From the NCBI GenBank assembly GCA_965233675.1, contig OZ247498.1, forward strand, positions 1,488,001 through 1,552,000: DNA of 64,000 nt. Direction: 5' to 3'. The translations under genes and the position numbers were made by a program. The number at the start of each line of letters is the position of its first letter. Within the stretch, counting starts at the first letter, position 1. Origin of the DNA: SZUA-309 sp965233675 (lineage in GTDB: Bacteria; Pseudomonadota; Gammaproteobacteria; Pseudomonadales; Azotimanducaceae). Shown here piece after piece: positions 23,725-32,532 of this stretch. Below the pieces are notes generated by a model, which had not been told where the DNA came from, ran no database searches, and saw only the letters and a program-made list of their open reading frames with translations.

Positions 23725-24045
23725 TTACATCTGAAATTCGGGGACGTTGACTACCAGGCCGTCCAACACATCAGTGACCGGAATCTGGCAGGACAGTCGG
23801 GAATGCGCTTCCCGCTCCGGATTCAGATCCAGCATGGACTCTTCCCGGTCGCTTGGTGCGCCGACTTTATCCCACCAGGCATCATCCACCACCACGTGGC
23901 AGGTTGCACACGAGCACTCACCGCCACAGTCCGCGTCAATGCCCGGCACCAGGTTGTCGATTGCTGCGTTCATGACCGAGGCGTCATTGGCAGCGTCTAC
24001 GACATGCTCCTGGCCGTCGTGGGTGATGAAGGTAATCTTCGCCAT
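23725..24045 (-). CDS. [2Fe-2S] ferredoxin, P450 electron donor
   Basis: A 106-residue adrenodoxin/putidaredoxin-type ferredoxin. The frame opens earlier, but ATG 24045 has CAGGAG upstream. Cluster ligands are Cx5Cx2C (CGGECSCATC) and a fourth Cys in LSCQI. The MAKITFITHDG start and EFQM end are standard. It precedes the CYP153 gene by 41 bp and is the likely electron donor. The expected ferredoxin reductase is not in the window. Confidence 0.93.
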   Translation of the reverse strand: MAKITFITHDGQEHVVDAANDASVMNAAIDNLVPGIDADCGGECSCATCHVVVDDAWWDKVGAPSDREESMLDLNPEREAHSRLSCQIPVTDVLDGLVVNVPEFQM

Positions 24046-24245
24046 GAAAAACTCCTGAACTCTGTCTCGAGCGGCGCCCCGCTCACTTGGATTTGAATAC
24101 GCTGTCGCGCAGTCTGTTAAAAATAGAACAGCGGATTGTAGCGGGATATCAAGCAAATGCGACCCGCACAAGCAGGTCATTTACCACTCGTTCACAGCCG
24201 ATGGTATACGCAGAAACCCGGGTACCCGTACCATCGGATCGTGGA
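24046..24245 (-). promoter_or_regulatory. Putative promoter/regulatory region upstream of the ferredoxin-P450 unit
   Basis: This is a 200-bp gap between the TauD gene end and the ferredoxin start. Reading toward ferredoxin, TTGATA, a 17-bp spacer and GTTCTA offer a weak promoter. The spacer-adjacent CTGTT (24114-24118) and AACAG (24127-24131) form a small dyad. No coding frame is convincing. The call is low confidence. Confidence 0.3.
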
Positions 24246-25142
24246 TCAGGAAGCCTCCGCCTGAGACTTCAGAAACTGATAGAGCTGCCTGTCATGACGC
24301 GAAGTGGCGGACAGGCGCCCGGGACGCACGAACGGTTCCCAGCGAGGTTCACCGCCCACGGGCTTATCGCCCATGATGGTCACCCGCTGGATCACCCGTT
24401 CTCCTTCGAAGTCGTTGAGCACGAAATGCTGGGTACAGCGGTTGTCCCAGAAAGCGAAGGTATCCTTCTGCCAGCGGTAACGCACGGTGAACCGTGGATT
24501 GCTCACCCAGCGGGTCAGGTGCGACAGCAGCGCATCACTCTCGTAGGCATTCATCTCGACGATGCGGCGGGTGAAATGCTCGTTCACGTAGAGTGCTTTC
24601 CTGCCGGTCTCCGGATGCACGCGCACCACCGGGTGTATGGCCATCTGATCCGGGCGGTTGTGCGGCAGCGCATCATGCAGCGCGGTGAGGCCATCGCACA
24701 GACTCTGCATGGGCGCGGACAACTCCTCGTAGGCCTGATACAGGCTCGACCACATGGTATCGCCACCGGTCTCCGGACACTTCACCATATGCAGCACACT
24801 CATCAGGGCCGGATCGTCCCGGAAGGTGATATCGGTATGCCATTCATCGGCCACCCCACCCTGGGTTGCCGCCAGTTCGAACATCTCTGTATGGGGCGTG
24901 TAGGGATTCTTCAGATGCGGGTGCCCCTCCAGTTCACCGAAGCAGCGGCCAAGAGCCACATGCTCGTCTACCGTCAGGGACTGGTCGGGGAAAAAGATGA
25001 CCAGATGCTCCCGAAGCAGCCCTTTCAGGGCCTCGATAGCTGCGTCGCTCTGATCTCTCAAGTCTGCGCCTGTAATTTCCGCGCCCAGCGCCGGCGCAAG
25101 CCGCCGTACCTGCCAGCCAGCCGGTAATGCTGGTTCAGCCAT
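24246..25142 (-). CDS. TauD/TfdA-family Fe(II)/2-oxoglutarate dioxygenase
   Basis: A 298-residue dioxygenase; ATG 25142 follows AGGGGAACGAAC. The metal triad is H102-x-D104 (EWHTDITF) and H239 (CTQHFVLND); R253 (QRVTIMG) would bind 2-oxoglutarate. TauD releases sulfite from taurine and TfdA cleaves aryloxyacetates; neither substrate can be assigned. The gene stands alone between the ferredoxin promoter and a divergent periplasmic protein. Confidence 0.92.
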   Translation of the reverse strand: MAEPALPAGWQVRRLAPALGAEITGADLRDQSDAAIEALKGLLREHLVIFFPDQSLTVDEHVALGRCFGELEGHPHLKNPYTPHTEMFELAATQGGVADEWHTDITFRDDPALMSVLHMVKCPETGGDTMWSSLYQAYEELSAPMQSLCDGLTALHDALPHNRPDQMAIHPVVRVHPETGRKALYVNEHFTRRIVEMNAYESDALLSHLTRWVSNPRFTVRYRWQKDTFAFWDNRCTQHFVLNDFEGERVIQRVTIMGDKPVGGEPRWEPFVRPGRLSATSRHDRQLYQFLKSQAEAS

Positions 25143-25284
25143 GTTCGTTCCCCTATTCAACCGGTTCCCATTCACCGCTAGTTTCGCGTCAGGATCGGGC
25201 GAGCACAAGCGCGCGTAATCAACGGTTCCGGCGTATCAGTAGGCGTGTCTTGACCCATTGGATCCGCAGGCGGAGGATGCAGGG

Positions 25285-25689
25285 ATGAAATCCGATCTGT
25301 CCAGCCTGCGCCTGGCCGCACTGCTTTCACTGTGTCTCGGGGCAACTGGTGGCCTGGCCGACAGCCTGTCTGCCCGGACCGCATACGCAGCGGACTCAGC
25401 TCAGTTGCGTTCGCGCATTGTCGAATCGAGTCTGAAGGACCTTTCGACCGCCAATGACGCCGCCATCGCCCGTCAGCAGCTGACGCCGAAACCGGGTCGC
25501 GATGCGCTTGGAAACCCGAGAGCCGTTCTGCAACCCGAGCTTCCCGTCGACACAACAACGGCCGTTCGTACCGATGTACAAAGCAGTCTGCATCGGCTCC
25601 GGCGGGAGACGGTCAGCCGCCAGACCATGGACGACCGAAAGGCGAAGATCGATGAGAATCTTGCGCGAACGGCGCGGGAGACGCCCTGA
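25285..25689 (+). CDS. Secreted hypothetical protein
   Basis: A 134-residue protein with an ATG at 25285 and a CGGAGG site. The N-terminus (LRLAALLSLCLGATGGLADSLSARTAYA) looks like a signal peptide. The mature region is charged and helical (SLKDLSTANDAAIARQQLTP, LRRETVSRQTMDDRKAKIDENLA). I recognise no family. It is convergent with the CxxCH gene, and the 3' end is adjoined by a short tandem repeat. Function unknown. Confidence 0.6.
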   Translation: MKSDLSSLRLAALLSLCLGATGGLADSLSARTAYAADSAQLRSRIVESSLKDLSTANDAAIARQQLTPKPGRDALGNPRAVLQPELPVDTTTAVRTDVQSSLHRLRRETVSRQTMDDRKAKIDENLARTARETP

Positions 25690-25691
25690 AG

Positions 25692-25724
25692 CACGGTCAA
25701 AACGCGGTCAAAACGCGGTCAATA
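25692..25724. repeat. Three-copy 11-bp tandem repeat between convergent genes
   Basis: Units at 25692-25702, 25703-25713 and 25714-25724 share the core cggtcaa. The third unit contains the stop codon of the minus-strand gene (tca at 25719-25721), and the array follows the plus-strand stop at 25689 by 2 bp. Confidence 0.8.
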
Positions 25725-26228
25725 AGACGCGCCTGAGGGCGCGCCCGCTTCGATCCAGCGGAGAAATCGGCCACAGGCCTCATCCGACAGTTTTTCCGGC
25801 AGTGAATGGCCGATATGAAAGCTCGCCTCAGGATCGCAGGCCTGGACGTACGGTTCGCTGGCGCCGGCCTCGGCCGGCCGGATCCAGGCTGGAATACCCG
25901 GCCCGGGGGAGTCGACCAGTTCGTGATAGGTCGCGCATTCCAGGGCAGCAGCAGCCGGCAGGTCGAGACAGACCGGAAACCGTTCAGTCGAGGGTGGGGT
26001 GTTCAGACTCCAGGGCCCATCAGCCACCCCCTGCACATGGCAGGCACCGCAGTGGGTCTGCAGAAGTGCGTACACCGGTGCAAAAGCCGCCGGTGCGGGC
26101 TCGGCGGCCTGCACCCCGCCCACCGCCCCGGAGAGCACCAGCGTCAACGCGATCCAGGCCACTGCTGCGAAGGCCGCGGAATCAGTTCCTGGGTGGCTCT
26201 CGAGGATCGCGGCCATCCCGAGGCGCAC
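25719..26228 (-). CDS. Periplasmic CxxCH (haem c-like) protein
   Basis: A 169-residue protein whose N-terminus holds a hydrophobic stretch (FAAVAWIALTLVLSGAVGGVQA), probably a signal peptide or anchor. CGACH near residue 60 is the only haem-attachment motif, with other cysteines (CLDL, LECAT, ACDPE, ACGRF) that could make disulfides. PYGP- and PAW-type segments (GIPAWIRPAEAGASEPYVQACDP) resemble DUF-type cytochrome c or high-potential binding proteins. It overlaps the next gene's 3' end by 47 bp. Electron-transfer role is inference. Confidence 0.65.
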   Translation of the reverse strand: MRLGMAAILESHPGTDSAAFAAVAWIALTLVLSGAVGGVQAAEPAPAAFAPVYALLQTHCGACHVQGVADGPWSLNTPPSTERFPVCLDLPAAAALECATYHELVDSPGPGIPAWIRPAEAGASEPYVQACDPEASFHIGHSLPEKLSDEACGRFLRWIEAGAPSGASY

Positions 26229-26658
26229 CGGTGCCCGAGGAGCCCATGAAGATCTTCCGGCCGTCCGTGAAGGTCACATCCCGGCCATTTGCCCGATTGG
26301 ACCGATCCTTACTCTGATAGCCATCCACTACGATCTCCGTACCCGGAGTCAGTGATTCCCGGGTCAGACCGTTGCGCAGGAGCGTGTTCGGAGTACCGCC
26401 CTCCACCATCCAGACTTCCGTGTCGCCATCTTCAGTGGTGACTTCCATGTGAATCCAGGTGTGCGGATTCACCCACTCCACCCGGACGACCGGTCCGCGC
26501 AACACCAGTGGCCGGTTCGGATCGAACTCAGCCCCGAAAGCGTGGTGTGCGAGGGTCGGGGTCGCACCGGCGAGCGCCGCCATGGCAATGCCGATGGCAC
26601 CGGCGCGAACGGCCGTTGTCGACGTCAGATACTGCTTGAACGTGTTCACTTGTCTCAT
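26182..26658 (-). CDS. Secreted DUF6152-like protein
   Basis: A 158-residue protein with a signal peptide (AGAIGIAMAALAGATPTLA). The mature sequence HHAFGAEFDPNRPLVLRGPVVRVEWVNPHTWIHMEV is characteristic of the DUF6152 family, small periplasmic beta-barrel proteins often found beside the 'WEGDTLVV' secreted family. The function is unknown. It lies in the run 25719-28749 with cytochrome-like and hypothetical secreted genes. Confidence 0.85.
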   Translation of the reverse strand: MRQVNTFKQYLTSTTAVRAGAIGIAMAALAGATPTLAHHAFGAEFDPNRPLVLRGPVVRVEWVNPHTWIHMEVTTEDGDTEVWMVEGGTPNTLLRNGLTRESLTPGTEIVVDGYQSKDRSNRANGRDVTFTDGRKIFMGSSGTGAPRDGRDPREPPRN

Positions 26659-26662
26659 TTCC

Positions 26663-26686
26663 TATCCAGTTCTCTTATCCAGTTCT
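26663..26686. repeat. Two-copy 13-bp-period direct repeat
   Basis: tatccagttct occurs at 26663-26673 and 26676-26686, just upstream of the DUF6152 start on the minus strand. It falls between the two genes in an AT-rich 87-bp gap (26659-26745) with no other clear feature. Confidence 0.65.
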
Positions 26687-26745
26687 TAACTGATTTATCT
26701 AATTGTTTCAATAATTTATACGGAATACCTGCCAGCTCACACAAC

Positions 26746-27852
26746 TTAGTGTCCGCCGCCGCTACTGACATCCCCGGCCTCACCAGACTCGGCAGCCCGT
26801 CGGTCCGCTTCCAGGATCCGGGCCCCTTTCAGGATACCCTCCATGGCGTAATTCCCTTCGTGACAGGCATATTCGTACACCCGGTCGTCGGACGCCGGCC
26901 ACGGATATTCACCGCCCCAGGGTTCCGACCATACATTCGGGTCTTCCACGGTGAAACTGTAGATCAGGGTCCCGTCGTCCGCGTAACGAAACCGTTCGAC
27001 CACGTGCAGGTCCCTGGTCGCCATGGACAGCGCCGGCCGATCGGTGAAGTTGGTGGTGTCCACCACCAGGGTATCCCCTTCCCACCAGCCGATTGAGTCC
27101 CCGAGCCACCGCCGCACATCCGACGGCGCATGTTCACTGTTCATCCGGATCACCCGGGCGTCGTGCACCATCTCCACCAGAATCATCACATGGTCAGGTG
27201 TCTGAACGATACGTTTATGGTTGTTGTACAGCGTCGGCAGCATGGGCGGACCACCGGTAGAACCGAACCCGAGCAGACATCGATCAGACAACGTTCTGCT
27301 TTCCGGGCCATCGTAGGGTCCCGGTCCATCCAGGTCCATCCACCAGGCTTCGCCCCGGTTTTCCCGGTAGAACGCCCGCCGGGCGGCAGCACGCTTCCTG
27401 GCCTCGGGCGTCATTTCCGGCCGGCGACCATCCGCTGGTGTGGTGATAATGGAGGTTCGATACTGGCCGTCTATCCGGATGGCCGTTTCACCGTTGTCTA
27501 TCCAGAAGGTGTTGTAGCCCCCCACATTGCCCGCCGCCCCGGTCGAACCATCGCCCCCCTCCGGTGGCGCCTCCCGGTTCGGGTCGCTGTCCTGATTCTG
27601 GGCGGCTTTATAGGCCGCCAGCTGTCTGGCGGCCGCTTCCGCAAGCTCGGGTGTGAGGATCAGCTCGTTGCCATATTCTTCCGGTCGCTGCAGCGGCGTG
27701 ATGGTGGCCGTGTCGTAGGTCCCCGTGAAATCCGGTCGATCATCACCCTCACTGGCATGTGCCAGCGAAAAATATCCCGTACCGATCACGAGAATCAGGA
27801 TCCCCACGGTCCGTGCGCCCCAACGCGTAAAGGTGCTGTCTGGTTCGATCAT
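26746..27852 (-). CDS. Secreted 'WEGDTLVV' family protein
   Basis: A 368-residue protein with a signal peptide (GILILVIGTGYFSLAHA). A central linker is rich in Gly/Ser/Asp (EAPPEGGDGSTGAAGNVGG). The C-terminal half carries SIGWWEGDTLVVDTTNFTDRP, VVERFRYADDGTLIYSFTV and EYACHEGNYAMEGIL, a signature found widely in proteobacterial and acidobacterial hypothetical secreted proteins. The single cysteine pair may be redox or structural. A relative is encoded at 27907. Function unknown. Confidence 0.75.
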   Translation of the reverse strand: MIEPDSTFTRWGARTVGILILVIGTGYFSLAHASEGDDRPDFTGTYDTATITPLQRPEEYGNELILTPELAEAAARQLAAYKAAQNQDSDPNREAPPEGGDGSTGAAGNVGGYNTFWIDNGETAIRIDGQYRTSIITTPADGRRPEMTPEARKRAAARRAFYRENRGEAWWMDLDGPGPYDGPESRTLSDRCLLGFGSTGGPPMLPTLYNNHKRIVQTPDHVMILVEMVHDARVIRMNSEHAPSDVRRWLGDSIGWWEGDTLVVDTTNFTDRPALSMATRDLHVVERFRYADDGTLIYSFTVEDPNVWSEPWGGEYPWPASDDRVYEYACHEGNYAMEGILKGARILEADRRAAESGEAGDVSSGGGH

Positions 27853-27906
27853 GCTCTCTCTCCCCTGAATCTGAGTGCTGTCGAGCGGTTCCCTCGCCTG
27901 AAGCGG

Positions 27907-28749
27907 CTAATCGAGCGGCTGTCGCCGGAATTCGCCGTACAGCAGTTCCTCGACAAACTCGATGCATTTGAAGTCCATCAGCTGAATGTCCGCCTCCATC
28001 CGGCGATACAGCGGCATTTCGATGGTCCAGGGCTCGGTGAAGGTCTCCGGATCCTCGATGGTCGCCTCATAGTGCAGGTGATAGGGACTCATGGGCGTGT
28101 ATCGCTCGGTAACTTTCAGCTTCCAGCTGGTGTGATTACCCGCCCGGTCCAGCCATGCCTGGCCATGGAATCCGGTTGCCTCAACCACCAGCGTATCTCC
28201 TTCCCAGCGGCCCACGGACTGCCCCATCCAGGAATCCACCTGGGGCGGCCCCGGGTCGTCCATGTAGATATCGCGCACCGCGCCCGCCCACTGATAGGCG
28301 ATGAAAATGTCTTCGGCACCCTGGAAGATCTGGAACGGCTGCGGCATGTAGGTCGCTCTCGGCACCCCAGGCATATAGCACTTCACTTCCGGGTCGAGTT
28401 CGGCCCAATTGGCCTGGTTGGCTTTCTTCTTCTCCAGTGCTTCGGGCTTGTAGGGAATGGAACCGCCCCCCTTGATGACACCCATCCCGGGCGGCACCGA
28501 CCCCACTGCACCCATGGCCAGCACGTTCTTCGTCGGTAGCGGGCCATGGGGGCCTTCCCGCTCCTGGAGCGCGGACCGGGCCATATGCAACTCCAGGTCG
28601 TAGTTCGCCTCGTTCATAACCTGCCAGATGCCGTTCAGATCCGGATGCACACCATCCGGTCCACGCGGCGCGGTGTATTCGGCAGCACTGACAAGCGCAG
28701 CCACGCCAAGCGCAGCAATGGATAAGACTACCTTCAGACAACGACGCAT
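27907..28749 (-). CDS. Secreted 'WEGDTLVV' family protein, paralogue
   Basis: A 280-residue protein with a signal peptide (VVLSIAALGVAALVSA). It shares with the neighbour the block SVGRWEGDTLVVEATGFHGQAWLDR and the late TIEDPETFTEPWTIEMPLYRR, but lacks the EYACHEGNY ending. The upstream half has PGGPDGVHPDLNGIW-like GVHPDLNGIWQVMNEANYD. The pair probably arose by divergent duplication or belongs to one complex; no substrate is known. Confidence 0.75.
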   Translation of the reverse strand: MRRCLKVVLSIAALGVAALVSAAEYTAPRGPDGVHPDLNGIWQVMNEANYDLELHMARSALQEREGPHGPLPTKNVLAMGAVGSVPPGMGVIKGGGSIPYKPEALEKKKANQANWAELDPEVKCYMPGVPRATYMPQPFQIFQGAEDIFIAYQWAGAVRDIYMDDPGPPQVDSWMGQSVGRWEGDTLVVEATGFHGQAWLDRAGNHTSWKLKVTERYTPMSPYHLHYEATIEDPETFTEPWTIEMPLYRRMEADIQLMDFKCIEFVEELLYGEFRRQPLD

Positions 28750-28841
28750 AAATTCCCCTAATTACTGATGCCCACTCCAGCGGGTCCCCCGCCGGATCAA
28801 GGAAGTATATTAACCAGCAAAGTGGATTACTGGATAGCACC

Positions 28842-30002
28842 ATGAAACTGACCGGCATCACGTGTCTGGACCTCTCTCTGTTCCTGCCCGGACCGACCGT
28901 CACTCAGATAATGAGCGATCACGGGGCCCGGGTGATCAAGATCGAGAACCTGAACGGCGGCGAACCGAACCGGCAGATCGGCCAGCGACGCGGTGAGGAG
29001 ACGGTGTACTTCAGCTGTACGCACCGGGGCAAAGAAAGCCTGACGCTCAATCTCAAGTCACCGGAAGGTCTGGATGTCTTCATGGCGCTCGCCGCCACTG
29101 CCGACGTGATCGTCGAATCATTCCGCCCGGGTGTGGCGAAACGCCTCGGCGTGGACTACGACGCCGTCCGGGCGGTGAAACCGGATATCGTTTATGCCTC
29201 GATCTCGGCATACGGCCAGTCCGGACCGCTGGCCGGCGATCCCGCCCACGACCTGGCGGTGGAGGCCATGTGCGGACTCCTCTCCAACAATGTGGATGCT
29301 GAGGGTCGCCCAGCCATGCCGGGCATGCCTTCGGGCGATATGCTGGCCGCCACACTCACCTTATCCGGCATTCTCATGGCCTTGTTGCGACGGGAACAGA
29401 GCGGCGAAGGAGACTATCTGGATGTGGCGATGATGGACTCCATCCTCGCCTGCATGCCGAACAGCATGGGTGCTGTATTCGCGGATGGACGTCCACCCGT
29501 GCCGAACGAAGAACGGATATGGGGCGGCAATGCCTTCTACCGGATCTACGAGACCGCAGAGGGCGCCCACGTGACCCTCGGCGGATCAGAAATCAAATTC
29601 GCAACCAACGCGCTCAATGCACTCGGTCGTCCGGATCTGATCGAACTCTGTGAGCGGCCGCCCGGTCCGGAACAGCGGCCGGTGGTCGAGTTTCTCGAAC
29701 AGACCTTCCGCACCAGAACACAGGCCGAGTGGGTGGACTTTTTTGCCGGACTGGACGTCTGCTTCGCGCCGGTGAACGACCTGCGAACGGGTTTGGATCT
29801 GCCTCAGACCCGCCACCGGGAAATGCACATCGAGGACACCACGGGCAAAGTGCACCTGGGTACACCGCTGAAGTTCACCCGTGAACCTGCACGAATCGAT
29901 TTCGAGGCACCCGCTCACGGACAGCATACGGCATCCATTCTCGCCGCCCTGGGCTACGACGAAGGGCAGATTTCCGCTCTCAGAAGCAACGGCGTCATCT
30001 GA
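28842..30002 (+). CDS. CaiB/BaiF family CoA-transferase (family III)
   Basis: A 386-residue type III CoA-transferase. The N-terminal SLFLPGPTVTQIMSDHGARVIKIEN block, followed by HRGKESLTLNLKSPEGLDVFM, IVESFRPGVAKRLG and SAYGQSGPLAGDPAHDLAVEAM contain the family fold, and the Asp in AHDLA sits where the catalytic aspartate is expected. It transfers CoA between carboxylic acids. The upstream gap is short. Substrate could be a fatty or aromatic acid; unknown. Confidence 0.93.
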   Translation: MKLTGITCLDLSLFLPGPTVTQIMSDHGARVIKIENLNGGEPNRQIGQRRGEETVYFSCTHRGKESLTLNLKSPEGLDVFMALAATADVIVESFRPGVAKRLGVDYDAVRAVKPDIVYASISAYGQSGPLAGDPAHDLAVEAMCGLLSNNVDAEGRPAMPGMPSGDMLAATLTLSGILMALLRREQSGEGDYLDVAMMDSILACMPNSMGAVFADGRPPVPNEERIWGGNAFYRIYETAEGAHVTLGGSEIKFATNALNALGRPDLIELCERPPGPEQRPVVEFLEQTFRTRTQAEWVDFFAGLDVCFAPVNDLRTGLDLPQTRHREMHIEDTTGKVHLGTPLKFTREPARIDFEAPAHGQHTASILAALGYDEGQISALRSNGVI

Positions 30003-30010
30003 GCCTGAGC

Positions 30011-31039
30011 ATGTACAATGCCCGAATGGATTGGCTGGCGTTACTCGAACAGTGGTTGCTTCCCATCGCTGCCACGTTTGTGGTCGCGACGGTGGTGCTG
30101 CTGGCAATCCGGCGAGCCATCCCGGACGAACCGGCAACCCGCATCGTCCGCCAGCTGATCACCATCGCGGTGGTACTCATCGCCAATGTGGCGCTGGTGC
30201 TGGCAATGCCGCTCGACAGCGCGACCACAGGCCAGTTGCTGAGTCTGTTCGGCCTGGTCCTCACCGCCGTGATCGCGCTCTCCTCCACCACCTTCGTCAG
30301 CAATGCCATGGCCGGTCTCATGCTGCGCGCCGTCGGAGGCTTTCATCCCGGTGATTTCATCCGGGTGGGGGACAATTTCGGACGAGTGACCCAGAAGGGC
30401 CTGCTGCACACCGAGATCCAGAGCGAGGACCGGGATCTTGTCACCCTGCCGAACCTGTTTGTAATGAATCACCCGGTCCGGGTGGTGCGAACTTCCGGCA
30501 CCCTCATCTCCGCGGAAGTGTCTCTCGGCTATGACATCCATCGGCGGCGCGTACGTGAACTGCTGAAGCAGGCAGCCACCAATGCAGAGCTGTCGGACCC
30601 GTTTGTGCAGATCACGGAACTCGGCGATCACGCCATCGGCTACCGGGTTTACGGTTTTCTGGAAGACGTGACCAACCTTGTCACGAAACGCTCGGAACTG
30701 CGCGGCCGCATGCTCGACAGCCTGCACGAGGACGGCGTGGAGATCGTTTCACCAAGCTTCATGAATCAGCGACCGGTGGACCCGGACAAGCCGGTCCACC
30801 CGCCTCTGGACCGAACGGCGCAGGATGCCGCCGAAGACGATCACGCTGAATCTCTCATGTTCGATAAAGCGGAAGTAGCCGTTCGGCTGGAGCGGTTGCG
30901 CAGCAAACGCAGCGAACTCCAGGCGGAACTCGAAGGCCTCGAGGCCGCCGACGAATCGGAGCGGGCCCGGGAAACCCACTGGCGGGAAAAACAGATTGAG
31001 CATCTGGACGCCATCATCGCGACCCTGGAGACCGAATAG
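30011..31039 (+). CDS. Small-conductance mechanosensitive channel (MscS family)
   Basis: A 342-residue protein with three or four membrane helices in the first 110 residues, then the conserved MscS pore-lining and beta-domain sequence (ALSSTTFVSNAMAGLMLR, GDFIRVGDNFGRV, DLVTLPNLFVMNHPV). The C-terminal third is charged and coiled-coil-like (ERLRSKRSELQAELEGLEAADESERARE). It should gate under membrane tension in osmotic downshock. ATG 30011 or 30026 could be the start. Its stop TAG overlaps the GTG of the following gene by one base (30039 region shared at 31039). Confidence 0.9.
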   Translation: MYNARMDWLALLEQWLLPIAATFVVATVVLLAIRRAIPDEPATRIVRQLITIAVVLIANVALVLAMPLDSATTGQLLSLFGLVLTAVIALSSTTFVSNAMAGLMLRAVGGFHPGDFIRVGDNFGRVTQKGLLHTEIQSEDRDLVTLPNLFVMNHPVRVVRTSGTLISAEVSLGYDIHRRRVRELLKQAATNAELSDPFVQITELGDHAIGYRVYGFLEDVTNLVTKRSELRGRMLDSLHEDGVEIVSPSFMNQRPVDPDKPVHPPLDRTAQDAAEDDHAESLMFDKAEVAVRLERLRSKRSELQAELEGLEAADESERARETHWREKQIEHLDAIIATLETE

Positions 31040-32532
31040 TGCGCATTGCCATTGCCGGCATCTCTCACGAAACCAACACCTACTGTCAGGCCCCCACCAC
31101 CCGCGCGGATTTTTACGAACTCCATGGCTCCAGAATCCTCGACACCCTCGGCCAGGAGTCGGACCTGGGCGGCGCGGTCAGTGCCTGCGAACGCCTCGGG
31201 GTGGAACCCGTGCCGCTGATGTTCGTCTCAGCCCAGCCCTCCGGCACCATCGATCACGGGGTCTATCAGGCGTTCAGGACCGAGATTCTCGACCAACTTG
31301 CCGCCAGCCTGCCCATCGACGGCCTCGTGCTCTGCCTGCATGGGGCAGGCGTTGTCGATGGCATCGAGGACATGGAAACCGACCTCATCAGCGGGATACG
31401 CGATCTGGTGGGCGAGGAACTCCCCATCGCGGCCTCTTTCGATCTGCACGGTAACATCACTCAACGGATGGTCGACCTGCTCGACGGCACATTCGCCTGT
31501 CACCACTATCCGCACATCGATCTTCACGAGCGCGCTGCCGAGGCGGTCGAACTGGTGGCGCGGATGGTGAATGAAGGTATCCGACCAACCAGCGTGGTAA
31601 CCCACCTGCCCATGCTGCTGCCAACCACCACCACGTTCATAGATCCGGGCAAATCGCGCCTGGAGGAAATGCTCGCGGCGGAGTCGGAAGCCGGCGTGAT
31701 CGACGTGAGCTGGTTTCACGGTTTTCCCTACACGGACGTTGCGCATGTGGGTACTTATGTCGTTGTGACCACGGAAGGCGACCGCGAACAGGCCCAGCGT
31801 ATTGGTCAGTCACTGGCTTCGGACCTCTGGCAGGACCGGGCGCTGTTCGAACCGAACAGCCTGAGTGCCGATGAAGCGGTGGGAGAAGCTGTGAGAGAAG
31901 CGGAGCGTCTGCCCTGGGATACCACCACCGGGCCCATCGTCATCCACGAAACATCAGACAACTGCGGGGGCGGAGCGCCGGGAGACGGCACTCATCTGCT
32001 GCGCGCCATGCTGGACGCGAACCTGACGCAGGCCTGCTTTGGCTTCATCGTGGACCCGGAGGTCGCAGCAGCGGCGCACGCCGCCGGAGTCGGCCAGACC
32101 CTCAAGGTCAGGCTGGGCGGCAAAACGGATGACTTGCACGGCGAACCGATCGAACTCACCGTTTATGTGAAAGCACTGCACGACGGCCGAATCACACTGC
32201 AGTCCATGTTTCGGGGCGCGCCCCTGAATCTGGGACCGATGGCCAGACTGCAACCCGCGGAGTCCGGCGTTGAGATCATCGTTGCCAGCCGCCGATCTCA
32301 GACATTCGATCCCGAGCCCTTTCTGGCGCTCGGCATGGACGTGCATCGCTATCGTTACGTCGCGCTCAAATCGAGCAACCATTTCCGGGCCGGTTTTCAG
32401 GATCTGGCCAGCGCCATCATCACGGCGGATCCGCCGGGACTCACCACTCATCACATCGAGGTATTTCCCCGACAGCGCTGCAATCGGTCGCTCTGGCCAT
32501 TGGATGATCGGGCGGCGTTCCGCCCGGCTTAG
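31039..32532 (+). CDS. M81 family metallopeptidase (MlrC-like)
   Basis: A 497-residue protein starting at GTG 31039, overlapping the MscS stop. The N-terminus RIAIAGISHETNTYCQ and block VLCLHGAGVVDGIEDMETD, SFDLHGNITQRMVD, CHHYPHIDLHERA and TSDNCGGGAPGDGTH are those of the MlrC/DUF1485 family, named from microcystin degradation but widespread with unknown peptidic or amidic substrates. His/Asp/Glu clusters would bind metal. No signal peptide. Convergent with the EEP gene, overlapping by 4 bp. Confidence 0.92.
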   Translation: MRIAIAGISHETNTYCQAPTTRADFYELHGSRILDTLGQESDLGGAVSACERLGVEPVPLMFVSAQPSGTIDHGVYQAFRTEILDQLAASLPIDGLVLCLHGAGVVDGIEDMETDLISGIRDLVGEELPIAASFDLHGNITQRMVDLLDGTFACHHYPHIDLHERAAEAVELVARMVNEGIRPTSVVTHLPMLLPTTTTFIDPGKSRLEEMLAAESEAGVIDVSWFHGFPYTDVAHVGTYVVVTTEGDREQAQRIGQSLASDLWQDRALFEPNSLSADEAVGEAVREAERLPWDTTTGPIVIHETSDNCGGGAPGDGTHLLRAMLDANLTQACFGFIVDPEVAAAAHAAGVGQTLKVRLGGKTDDLHGEPIELTVYVKALHDGRITLQSMFRGAPLNLGPMARLQPAESGVEIIVASRRSQTFDPEPFLALGMDVHRYRYVALKSSNHFRAGFQDLASAIITADPPGLTTHHIEVFPRQRCNRSLWPLDDRAAFRPA

